In this document: positions 37,847 through 45,223 of the stretch, one piece after another
How the letters are laid out: every line of letters begins with the position of its first letter
Numbering within the stretch: the first letter of the stretch is position 1
From: Candidatus Peribacteraceae bacterium
Lineage (GTDB): Bacteria; Patescibacteriota; Gracilibacteria; JAHISY01
Direction of reading: 5' to 3'
DNA: 47,034 nt
NCBI GenBank assembly: GCA_021734705.1
Contig: JAIPIJ010000001.1
Span: 1 to 47,034 of the forward strand
The notes under the pieces: model-generated
Database searches by the model: none
Seen by the model: only the letters and a program-made list of their open reading frames with translations
Told to the model about the DNA's origin: nothing
Position numbers and translations under genes: made by a program

Positions 37847-38783
37847 GTGTCTTAAACCACTCCACCATCTCGGTAAGCTCTTTCTCAAAATCGGTATGGA
37901 CTGGCTTCCAGCCAAGCTGATTTTGAATCTTGCTGGAGTCAATCGCGTAGCGCCGGTCATGCCCCGGACGATCAGCGACAAATTCAATCAGGCTCTCCGG
38001 CTTGCCAAGGATACGGAGCAGTATTTTGACTAAGTCAATATTCGAGACTTCGTTGTTGGCACCGACATTGTAGATTTCACCAGGTTTTCCATTCTCCAAA
38101 ATGGCTAGTGTAGCGGTATTGTGGTCGAGCACGTGGATCCAGTCCCGTACGTTCAGACCGTCACCGTAGACTGGAATTTTCTCATCCTGTAAGGCGCGCG
38201 AAATCGTGAGCGGCATTAGCTTTTCCGGAAGTTGGTGCGTGCCGAAATTATTGGAGCAGCGCGAGATTAGGATCGGTTGGCCGAAAGTCCGGTGGGCGGC
38301 GATACAAAGCATGTCGGCCGCGGCTTTGGAGGCAGAGTAGGGCGAGCTAGGTTTGAGCTCGGAGTGTTCGGTAAATTTTTCATCTGAATCAAGTGGTAAA
38401 TCACCATAGACTTCATCAGTCGAAATCTGCAGGAATTTTTTAATCTCGAATTTACGAGCGGCGTCCAGTAAAACCTGGGTGCCTAAAACATTCGTTTCGA
38501 CAAAAATTTCCGGATGGGCAATGGAATTATCGACGTGGCTCTCGGCAGCAAAATTCACAATGGCGTCGGCCTTCGAAACCAATTGTTCAACCAAGTCTTT
38601 ATTAGTAATTGAACCTCGAACAAATTCGTATTTAGGATCGGCTTCAAAATCGGCACAGTTTCCCGGTCTGCCAGCATAGGTGAGTGCATCAAGATTGGTA
38701 ACAGCATAATCCGTATCACGTAAAATCTGGCGCAAAAAATGTGAGCCGATAAATCCGCAGCCGCCGGTCACGAGTAATTTCAT
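37836..38783 (-). CDS. rfbB: dTDP-glucose 4,6-dehydratase
   Basis: Makes dTDP-4-dehydro-6-deoxyglucose for surface polysaccharide. From ATG 38783 the protein is 315 aa. Rossmann motif GGCGFIGSHF, TDEVYG (catalytic Asp/Glu), YSASKAAAD (Tyr/Lys), and VRDWIHV. An in-frame TTG 18 nt further upstream is less likely, because the ATG overlaps the rfbC stop in the classic ATGA arrangement. rfbA and rfbD are outside the window. The C-terminal tail is repeat-derived. Confidence 0.93.
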   Translation of the reverse strand: MKLLVTGGCGFIGSHFLRQILRDTDYAVTNLDALTYAGRPGNCADFEADPKYEFVRGSITNKDLVEQLVSKADAIVNFAAESHVDNSIAHPEIFVETNVLGTQVLLDAARKFEIKKFLQISTDEVYGDLPLDSDEKFTEHSELKPSSPYSASKAAADMLCIAAHRTFGQPILISRCSNNFGTHQLPEKLMPLTISRALQDEKIPVYGDGLNVRDWIHVLDHNTATLAILENGKPGEIYNVGANNEVSNIDLVKILLRILGKPESLIEFVADRPGHDRRYAIDSSKIQNQLGWKPVHTDFEKELTEMVEWFKTHNT

Positions 38784-39244
38784 CGTGCTTGGGTTTCCCA
38801 ATTAAAAGCAATTTTCTGGTCGTCATGGGGAATGCGGCCTTCATCTGGATTTTCGGGGTCATACTCCTGATCAACTAGATAAACCAGCCCAGCTGGCTCA
38901 TTGCCAAGAACTCGGTAGCCGTGAGCAACCTCCGGTGGAATTAAAATTGCAGCGGAGTTGTGCTCGCCAAGGATAATTCGTTGGGTTGCGCCGGAAGTTT
39001 TGGAATCCTTACGGAGATCATAAAGTACAGCTTCAAGATTGCCGCTGGTACAGAACCAAAGGTCAGATTGGCGCTTATGAAAGTGAAAAGCCTTTATAAC
39101 ACCGGGGTGCGCAACCGTAAAATTCGCTTGTTTCGGCGTAAATTTAGAAACTTTGGAATCCCGCCACAGCTCTGACAAGAAACCACGATCATCCGCGTGT
39201 TTCTTAATTTCGAAAATTTGAACTCCCTCAATCATCCGTAGCAT
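38780..39244 (-). CDS. rfbC: dTDP-4-dehydrorhamnose 3,5-epimerase-like protein
   Basis: Cupin-fold epimerase of the RmlC family, acting on the product of RfbB. Motifs: DDRGFLSELWR, VAHPGVIKAFHFHKRQSDLWFCTSGNLEAVLYDLRKDSKT and PPEVAHGYRVL. 154 aa from ATG 39244, shorter than standard RmlC (about 180), so a related sugar isomerase is possible. First gene of an rfbC-rfbB operon, 4-nt overlap. The -10 box TAAAAT at 39258-39263 lies 13 nt upstream. Confidence 0.85.
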   Translation of the reverse strand: MLRMIEGVQIFEIKKHADDRGFLSELWRDSKVSKFTPKQANFTVAHPGVIKAFHFHKRQSDLWFCTSGNLEAVLYDLRKDSKTSGATQRIILGEHNSAAILIPPEVAHGYRVLGNEPAGLVYLVDQEYDPENPDEGRIPHDDQKIAFNWETQAR

Positions 39245-39257
39245 TTTAACAAACTTG

Positions 39258-39263
39258 ATTTTA
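39258..39263 (-). promoter_or_regulatory. -10 box of rfbC
   Basis: TAAAAT (within AGCTAAAAT) on the minus strand, 13 nt from the chosen ATG. Confidence 0.45.
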
Positions 39264-39311
39264 GCTTTCAAAAGTGATAAACTGGTCTAATTTCAAAACA
39301 AAAATCCACAA

Positions 39312-40265
39312 ATGAATCTAATCCCGGTTGCCCTCGCCGCTACCGCTGAAGATCCGGTTGTACCGACCTTCATTTCCAACATTGCTGTCGGTTTGGCTAC
39401 CCTGGTCGGAACCTTCCTCTTGGCGACTTTTCTGCGATCCTGGGTGCAACGGATTATTCGCGCCAAGCAGGGTGAGGGTCGAGAGGAAGTTCGAGTGCTC
39501 TACGGCCGGATGGTCTTCACAATCACACTAGCGATCGGTATCACAGTGAGTTTGATCTTCATGGGAGTGCCACTGGAATGGTTCTCCGGAGGTGTTGGTC
39601 TCGGCGTAGCTTTTGCCCTGCGTAGTTTTATTGCGAATTTCTTCGCTGGGGTTGTCTTGCTCTCGAATCAGAAATTTAACTTAGGTGATTTCGTTGTTGT
39701 CGAACCTGATCATACTGGTAAATCAGCTATCGTCGGACGCATAGTCGATATTCAGTCTCGGGCGACATCAATTCGAGCAATTGACGGGGGAGAAGTAACT
39801 ATCCCAAATCTTCGGATGATCGAATCAGCTGTGAAATGCTACACCAAGAATCCCATTCGGCGTCAGGCAATCGAGATTGGTGTAGGTTACGGCAGCAACC
39901 TAAAAGAGGCCTGCGATCTGATCGAAAAGACAGTTGCGGCTCACGAGAGTGTGCAGCCGGAGCCGAAAGTTACTGTGCTCGTCAAAGAAGTCGCTGACAG
40001 TGCGGTAATCCTCAAGGCCCGCTTCTGGACAGAGAGCCGTGTAAAATGGTGGATCATCAAATCAGAAATTATGCGCGATGTCTTCATGGCGCTCCAAGAA
40101 TCTAAGTTTGATGTTCCATATCAGGTTCGCACACTTCGGGTTGATGATGCCAGTTCAGATATTTTGGCTAAAGACCCGGAAATGCTAGAAAAGTTAGAGC
40201 AAATCGAATCAGCCAAGAAAACTTCTCCCAAGAAGGTTTTTACGCCAACCCCACCCAATTCTTAA
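39312..40265 (+). CDS. MscS-family mechanosensitive channel
   Basis: Small-conductance tension-gated channel that releases solutes on osmotic downshock. Three membrane helices (about 20-45, 68-90, 93-125); the pore helix contains GGVGLGVAFALRSFIANFFAG, then the beta domain (FNLGDFVVVEPDHTGKSAIVGRIVDIQSRATSIRAIDGGEVTIPN) and a C-terminal alpha/beta domain. 317 aa. The osmolyte enzyme Ngg is elsewhere in the window, so the cell seems adapted to osmotic change. Confidence 0.94.
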   Translation: MNLIPVALAATAEDPVVPTFISNIAVGLATLVGTFLLATFLRSWVQRIIRAKQGEGREEVRVLYGRMVFTITLAIGITVSLIFMGVPLEWFSGGVGLGVAFALRSFIANFFAGVVLLSNQKFNLGDFVVVEPDHTGKSAIVGRIVDIQSRATSIRAIDGGEVTIPNLRMIESAVKCYTKNPIRRQAIEIGVGYGSNLKEACDLIEKTVAAHESVQPEPKVTVLVKEVADSAVILKARFWTESRVKWWIIKSEIMRDVFMALQESKFDVPYQVRTLRVDDASSDILAKDPEMLEKLEQIESAKKTSPKKVFTPTPPNS

Positions 40266-40268
40266 AAA

Positions 40269-40544
40269 ATGAGTTTCTTTAAACCGATTCCCGACGAAGG
40301 TAACCACGGAAAAGCTCACTTTGTCCGCCGTAAGATCCGCACTAGTGGAGACTCCAACCTGTTGGCAGTTGTACAAAATTTACTCGCTAGGTTTGAAGAC
40401 GAGGGCGATGATATGTTGGTCAGTGAAATGGGAGATTTGGTAGATGCGTTGCACCGTTCGGCCATCCTAGTCCAGAAAGCCAAGCAGAAGAAACTCTTGA
40501 GGAAACTGCGTCGCAGTGCCCGCCATCGACTAACGAAACACTGA
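40269..40544 (+). CDS. small basic orphan protein, 91 aa
   Basis: No family recognised. Starts MSFFKPIPDEGNHGKAHFV; ends in a very basic helix (KAKQKKLLRKLRRSARHRLTKH) suggesting RNA or ribosome binding. Lies 3 nt after mscS with an A-rich leader and may be co-transcribed with it and with tsaB. Confidence 0.55.
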   Translation: MSFFKPIPDEGNHGKAHFVRRKIRTSGDSNLLAVVQNLLARFEDEGDDMLVSEMGDLVDALHRSAILVQKAKQKKLLRKLRRSARHRLTKH

Positions 40545-40553
40545 TTTTTCCGG

Positions 40554-40559
40554 TAGAAT
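40554..40559 (+). promoter_or_regulatory. -10 box of tsaB
   Basis: TAGAAT, 7 nt before the GTG start. Confidence 0.4.
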
Positions 40560-40566
40560 CGAGTGC

Positions 40567-40923
40567 GTGAAAATTTTGATTGATCCGACTCACACGCAAA
40601 CAACGACTCTCGAAATTGAGAGGAGGAGTTTTGAACCTAATTCCAGCAAGTTTAGTTTTGCACATGCCCAGCGAGACTGTGGAGCTGGGTTAATTCAAAA
40701 GCTCAAACATCTAGAACTTTCCGCTAAAGATCAGTTGAAGGTGATAGTCGGTCCGGGGAATTTCACAGCGGTTCGCACAGCCTGTTTAGTCGGCAACGCC
40801 TTGAATTTTTTAACTGGCTGCCGACTTTTCACCCGACGCAAGACCGAAAAAAACTTCAAAAAAGTTACGCAGCTTGAACCGTATTACGCCCAAGCTCCGT
40901 CCATTACTCCAGCTAAGCAATGA
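40567..40923 (+). CDS. tsaB: minimal TsaB-like tRNA threonylcarbamoyladenosine factor
   Basis: TsaB works with TsaD and TsaE to make t6A37 on ANN-reading tRNAs. The N-terminal ILIDPTH matches the actin-like ATPase phosphate strand, IVGPGNFTAVRTACLVGNALNFL is the conserved TsaB core, and PYYAQAPSITPAK resembles the TsaB C-terminal tail. At 118 aa it is about half the usual 220-230 aa, so much of the second lobe is gone. Overlaps the next gene by 4 nt (ATGA), then rsmI the same way: a tsaB-PGPGW-rsmI operon. Confidence 0.78.
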   Translation: MKILIDPTHTQTTTLEIERRSFEPNSSKFSFAHAQRDCGAGLIQKLKHLELSAKDQLKVIVGPGNFTAVRTACLVGNALNFLTGCRLFTRRKTEKNFKKVTQLEPYYAQAPSITPAKQ

Positions 40924-41198
40924 AAAGTTTAAAAAGAATTCTCGAGATAACTGGTGGAGCCCTTTTAATTCTGATTGGTATTGTAATGATTTTTACCCCA
41001 GGGCAAGGCTTATTGGCAATTATCGGTGGAGTTTTTCTGATCTCACCTCAGCACGGCCGGAGACTGGTCTGGTATATCAAGAAGGCTTGGAAACGTGTAA
41101 AAATGTTTTGGTACTCGTGGAGGTTTAAACGAGTTGTTAAGCGTAAAATTTTGATCAAAGCCAAGAGATTGAAGCAAAAAATTTCCCTAAAAAAATGA
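40920..41198 (+). CDS. PGPGW-type small membrane protein
   Basis: One long hydrophobic segment or two helices (10-44) with FTPGQGLLAIIGGVFLISPQ, matching the PGPGW transmembrane family (Gln replaces the second Gly-Pro element), followed by a long basic tail. 92 aa, function unknown. Translationally coupled to tsaB and rsmI. Confidence 0.7.
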   Translation: MKSLKRILEITGGALLILIGIVMIFTPGQGLLAIIGGVFLISPQHGRRLVWYIKKAWKRVKMFWYSWRFKRVVKRKILIKAKRLKQKISLKK

Positions 41199-41860
41199 GC
41201 CTTTTAATAGTAGCCACACCGATAGGCAACCTAGGAGATATCACGCTACGCGCGGTTGAAACCCTGAAACAGTCTGATTTTGTCGCAGCAGAAGATACCC
41301 GGACAGCCAAAAAACTCTTCACTAAATTCGACATCCATTCAGCGCTCATCGCTTTTCACGCACATTCCAGCGAGCGGGAAGTCGAGAAAATTATAGAAAA
41401 ATTAAAGTCTGGGAAATCGGTTGCCTTGATCTCAGAGGCCGGTACGCCGACAATTTCCGACCCCGGTTCGATTCTGGTGCGCCGAGCGATCGAAGAGGAA
41501 ATTAAAGTTATCCCGATTCCTGGAGCCTGTGCCGCGATCGCCGCACTCTCGGCTAGCGGTTTGCGCACCGATAAGTTTTTATTCTTAGGATTTCTGCCAA
41601 CAAAAAAAGGTCGGCGAAAATTAATTGAAAATTTAAAAAATGAAGAACGTACTGTGATTTTTTACGAGTCGCCCCACCGCATCGAAAAAACCCTGCAACA
41701 ATTTGGCGAAATCCTTGGAGATAAGCGTGAAATTGTTTTAGCCCGTGAGCTTACCAAGCTCCACGAAGAGTTTTTCCGCGGAACTATCGCTCAGGCAACT
41801 GAATTTCTCACCGCTAAAAAACCACGCGGAGAGTTCACGATTTTGCTTGCGGGAATGTAA
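41195..41860 (+). CDS. rsmI: 16S rRNA (cytidine1402-2'-O)-methyltransferase
   Basis: SAM-dependent methylation of C1402 in the ribosomal P site, tuning decoding fidelity. TPIGNLGDITLRAVETL (8-24), AAEDTRT, LISEAGTPTISDPG and PGACAAIAALSASGL are typical. 221 aa, short by about 60 residues at the C-terminus compared with E. coli. The ATPase gene follows 18 nt downstream. Confidence 0.95.
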   Translation: MSLLIVATPIGNLGDITLRAVETLKQSDFVAAEDTRTAKKLFTKFDIHSALIAFHAHSSEREVEKIIEKLKSGKSVALISEAGTPTISDPGSILVRRAIEEEIKVIPIPGACAAIAALSASGLRTDKFLFLGFLPTKKGRRKLIENLKNEERTVIFYESPHRIEKTLQQFGEILGDKREIVLARELTKLHEEFFRGTIAQATEFLTAKKPRGEFTILLAGM

Positions 41861-41863
41861 AAT
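41856..41863 (+). promoter_or_regulatory. possible internal -10 element before the VirD4/TraM-like gene
   Basis: TGTAAAAT overlapping the rsmI stop codon, 15 nt before the TTG start. Confidence 0.35.
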
Positions 41864-41878
41864 CTGACAAAAGCTAAA

Positions 41879-44566
41879 TTGATCGAATATTTTCTACCGA
41901 TTACCGTTTCCCTGGCTTCCTTCATCGCCCTAGTCTCTGGGTTTAAAATTTTTCTCATTGTCCAGCAAGGCCGTTTTCGCCGAAGGCAAAAAAACGTGCT
42001 CCTATCTGTTCGCGTTTCCCGACTGAATGAAAAACTACCGATCGTTGCTGAGCAGATGTTCGCCGTGCTACACGGGATCAACCACCGACTTTCTTTCATT
42101 GAGAAGCTCCGCGGAGTCAACAATGAAAGTTTTTCTTTCGAAATCGCTAGTGTCGAGGGCCAAATTAAGTTCTTCGTTCATACACCACGCCATCTGCGCA
42201 ATTTTGTTGAGGGTCAAATCTACGCCCAATATCCAGACGTCGAAATTGATGAAACTGCCGACTACGTTGCCCCAAAACCGACCGCCATTAGGCAATCGGA
42301 GCAGTCCGAGGAAATTACGGACTCCAAGAGCCTAGCCAAGGCGGAAGCCGGACTTGGGCCAAGTGATGCCAAATTCGACGAAATTGATCCCTTCGCTTAC
42401 GCGATTGGAGCCGAGCTCAAGATGACCGATCCTGAGATTTATCCAATCAAGCGCCATCCGCAGTTTGAAGACAAAATTACCCGCACGGCTGTTGATCCAC
42501 TCTCGGGGATTACTTCAACTCTTATGAAGCTACCCGGAGCCAGCGATCTCGCCGCCGTGCAGATTGTCGCCCGGCCTTTGCCAAACTGGTGGCGCATTCG
42601 GGCAACCAAGTGTGCTCGCATCCTTGGTAAAAATATCTTTTTCGGTATCGAACGCCTCCAAAAAATCTATGCACGGGCCTTTATGACCCGCGAAGTCTGG
42701 CCACGCATCGTTTTCTTTCCCTTTTATATCCTTTTCTTTTTCCAAGGTTTGATGGCCGGATCAAAGGTTAAATTTTCCACAGAAAATAATTTCAGTAATC
42801 ACGATGATGTTTTGGATGAGCTTAGTAACCGTGCCCATGATCGCGAGACGGCCCACGACGCCGTGATGGATAAAGTCGTGAAGCTGCCTTTCGACGTCTC
42901 AATCCGCGTGCTTTTCGTACCGACCCTACCAGACCGCGAAACTGCCCGTGTCAAAGTCCGCGAGCTAGCAGGGTCTTTCCGGCAATTTAACCAGCCACAT
43001 TTAAACGGTTTTGAAATAGCTGAAATCAGCGGTAAAGATATTTTGCGACGCTTCCGTGAACGCTCGCTTGACGAGACTTTTGTTTTGAACACTGAGGAGC
43101 TCGCGACAATCTTCCACCTGCCAAATATCGAAGTCAAAACACCGAATATTTTCTGGGTAAATTCCAAAAAGCTCGAACCGCCGCTAGACCTGCCTGATCC
43201 TGATCGAGAACAAGAGATCACCACTCTCGGCAAGACGAATTACCGCGGTGCCGACAAACTCTTCGGCATCCGTCAGGAAGACCGCCGCCGCCACGTCTAC
43301 ATCATTGGTAAAACCGGTATGGGTAAATCGACCCTGCTCGAGAATATGATCATCTCGGACATCCGCGAGGGCAAGGGCGTGGCCGTCGTCGATCCGCACG
43401 GCGATCTGGCCGACAGCATCCTCGACAATATCCCGTCGAATCGAACGAACGATGTAATCGTCTTCGACCCGGCTGACCGCGATTATCCGGTCGCTTTCAA
43501 TATGCTCGAGAATATCGATCCGGCGATGAATTCGATTGTTGCCTCGGGACTCGTCGGCATTTTCAAAAAAATCTATGCAGAATCCTGGGGCCCGCGCCTT
43601 GAGCACATTCTGCGTAATACTATTCTCTCGCTGCTCGAAAGTCCCGGCATGACTATGCTCGGGATTCCGCGCATCCTAGTCGATGCTGATTTCCGTAAAA
43701 AAGTCGTCCGGCAAATCACCGATCCGATCGTCAAAAAGTTTTGGGCAGATGAATTCGAAAAAATGCAGGAACGCCAGCGTACCGAGGCGATCAGCCCGAT
43801 CCAAAACAAAGTCGGCCAATTCCTTTCGTCCTCAATCATCCGCAACATCGTCGGCCAACCGAAATCTATGATTGACCTGCGCTTCGCGATGGATAAGAAA
43901 AAAATCTTCGTCTGCAATCTCAGTAAAGGCCGCATCGGCGAAGACAACTCGACACTCCTCGGCTCAATGATCATCACGAAGTTCCAGCTCGACGCGATGA
44001 GCCGCTCCAATATCCCTGAGAAAGACCGCGTGGATTTCTACCTCTACGTCGATGAATTCCAAAACTTCGCCACCGACGCTTTCGCCACCATCCTATCCGA
44101 GGCGCGCAAATACAGGCTCAATCTCACGATGGCGAACCAGTACATCGCGCAAATGCCAGAAGAGGTGAGTGATGCCGTCTTCGGTAACGTCGGCTCGCTA
44201 CTCTCCTTTCAAGTCGGTTTCGACGACGCCGAGTATATTTCCAATCAATTCAGTGAAATCGCTCTGCCCGGCGACCTCGTCCAGCTGCCAAAGTACAACC
44301 TCTATACCAAGCTCCTCATCGACGGCATGCCGAGCCAACCCTTCAGCGCCGCAACTCTGCCACCGATCAGTGGGGAAGTCGAAGAGGGGAGGCGGGAAAA
44401 GGTCATCAAATTCTCCCGCGAACGCTACGCTAAACCACGCTCTGTAGTCGAAGATAAGATTACAAGATGGAGTGCGGTGGAGGAGAAACCGAAAGAGGTT
44501 AAGAAGATTGAAGGCAAGAATACAAAAAAAGAAGCTGAGAAACCGCAGAAGAAAGTTAAGAAGTAG
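41879..44566 (+). CDS. VirD4/TraM-like conjugative ATPase, 895 aa
   Basis: Type IV secretion coupling-type ATPase of the group widespread in CPR genomes. N-terminal membrane segment (about 5-25), a 400-residue unassigned region with another hydrophobic stretch near 275-290, then the ATPase domain: Walker A GKTGMGKST near 477, VVDPHGD, and Walker B FYLYVDEFQNF near 720, plus a TANQY-type sensor. Basic Lys/Glu-rich C-terminal tail. TTG start. No relaxase, VirB4 or pilin is nearby, so it may move DNA or protein in some other setting, for example DNA uptake; this is inference. Confidence 0.85.
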   Translation: MIEYFLPITVSLASFIALVSGFKIFLIVQQGRFRRRQKNVLLSVRVSRLNEKLPIVAEQMFAVLHGINHRLSFIEKLRGVNNESFSFEIASVEGQIKFFVHTPRHLRNFVEGQIYAQYPDVEIDETADYVAPKPTAIRQSEQSEEITDSKSLAKAEAGLGPSDAKFDEIDPFAYAIGAELKMTDPEIYPIKRHPQFEDKITRTAVDPLSGITSTLMKLPGASDLAAVQIVARPLPNWWRIRATKCARILGKNIFFGIERLQKIYARAFMTREVWPRIVFFPFYILFFFQGLMAGSKVKFSTENNFSNHDDVLDELSNRAHDRETAHDAVMDKVVKLPFDVSIRVLFVPTLPDRETARVKVRELAGSFRQFNQPHLNGFEIAEISGKDILRRFRERSLDETFVLNTEELATIFHLPNIEVKTPNIFWVNSKKLEPPLDLPDPDREQEITTLGKTNYRGADKLFGIRQEDRRRHVYIIGKTGMGKSTLLENMIISDIREGKGVAVVDPHGDLADSILDNIPSNRTNDVIVFDPADRDYPVAFNMLENIDPAMNSIVASGLVGIFKKIYAESWGPRLEHILRNTILSLLESPGMTMLGIPRILVDADFRKKVVRQITDPIVKKFWADEFEKMQERQRTEAISPIQNKVGQFLSSSIIRNIVGQPKSMIDLRFAMDKKKIFVCNLSKGRIGEDNSTLLGSMIITKFQLDAMSRSNIPEKDRVDFYLYVDEFQNFATDAFATILSEARKYRLNLTMANQYIAQMPEEVSDAVFGNVGSLLSFQVGFDDAEYISNQFSEIALPGDLVQLPKYNLYTKLLIDGMPSQPFSAATLPPISGEVEEGRREKVIKFSRERYAKPRSVVEDKITRWSAVEEKPKEVKKIEGKNTKKEAEKPQKKVKK

Positions 44567-44632
44567 GCCGAAATTTTTAATTAAAATTTAATCCAGCGTT
44601 CCCGGGAATGTGTATTATGTGCTGGTTTTTTT

Positions 44633-45208
44633 ATGGCTGAAAAATTTATCGGTAAATACCGGATCGAATCTACGCGGTTAAAGGGGTGGAATTATTCGGA
44701 GGATGGCGCGTATTTTGTCACCATTTGTACCGACGACCGCACGGATTTTTTCGGTGAAATCAAAAATGGAAAATTGATCGAAACCGAACAATGCAGAATC
44801 TGCCGAGCGTGTTGGTTGGATTTGCCAAACCATTACCCGAATTGTGTTTTGGATGCGTTTGTCATCATGCCGAATCACGTGCACGGGATTATCGTGATTG
44901 ATAATTGGCGGGGTGGACGGGACGTTATTGTAGAGACGGGTTTGAAACCCGTCTCTACGGGAAAACCCGTCCACCCAAAACCCCCGCCACCCGTCCGTAA
45001 AAAATACCCATTATCCGAAATTGTTCGCGGGTTCAAAACATTCACCGCGCGTAAAATCAATCAACGCCAAAACACGCCCGGACAACCATTTTGGCAACGT
45101 AATTATTATGATCGTATCATCCGTGATGAAAACGAATTAAACCACACCCGCGAATACATTTGGAATAACCCAAAAAATTGGGCAAATGATCGTAAAGGCA
45201 GGTTTTAA
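44633..45208 (+). CDS. REP-associated tyrosine transposase (RAYT)
   Basis: Y1 transposase of the IS200-related RAYT group that processes palindromic REP DNA as single strands. AYFVTICTDDR, DAFVIMPNHVHGIIVI with the HUH motif HVH (82-84) and FWQRNYYDRIIRDENEL with candidate catalytic Tyr158/159. 191 aa. Residues about 98-115 (VIVETGLKPVSTGKPV) are read from a nested palindrome, and the last codons (KGRF) from another, so the gene carries its own kind of REP inside and at its 3' end. Lies between the ATPase and leuS. Confidence 0.92.
   Translation: MAEKFIGKYRIESTRLKGWNYSEDGAYFVTICTDDRTDFFGEIKNGKLIETEQCRICRACWLDLPNHYPNCVLDAFVIMPNHVHGIIVIDNWRGGRDVIVETGLKPVSTGKPVHPKPPPPVRKKYPLSEIVRGFKTFTARKINQRQNTPGQPFWQRNYYDRIIRDENELNHTREYIWNNPKNWANDRKGRF
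44911..44976. repeat. nested REP palindrome inside the RAYT gene
   Basis: Outer arms GGGTGGACGGG (44911-44921) and CCCGTCCACCC (44966-44976) enclose an inner perfect palindrome with 14-nt arms GTAGAGACGGGTTT (44930-44943) and 44945-44958, one-base centre. It stays in frame. Confidence 0.85.
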
Positions 45209-45215
45209 ACCTGCC
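45197..45215. repeat. REP palindrome at the RAYT stop codon
   Basis: GGCAGGTTT (45197-45205), one-base centre, AAACCTGCC (45207-45215). The RAYT stop TAA is its centre. It shares the GGTTT-N-AAACC core with the inner palindrome. Confidence 0.8.
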
Positions 45216-45223
45216 TCGACAGT

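Noticed and set aside
38784-38801. Earlier TTG start for rfbB
   Set aside because: The ATG at 38783 gives a perfect ATGA coupling with rfbC and starts right at the Rossmann strand.
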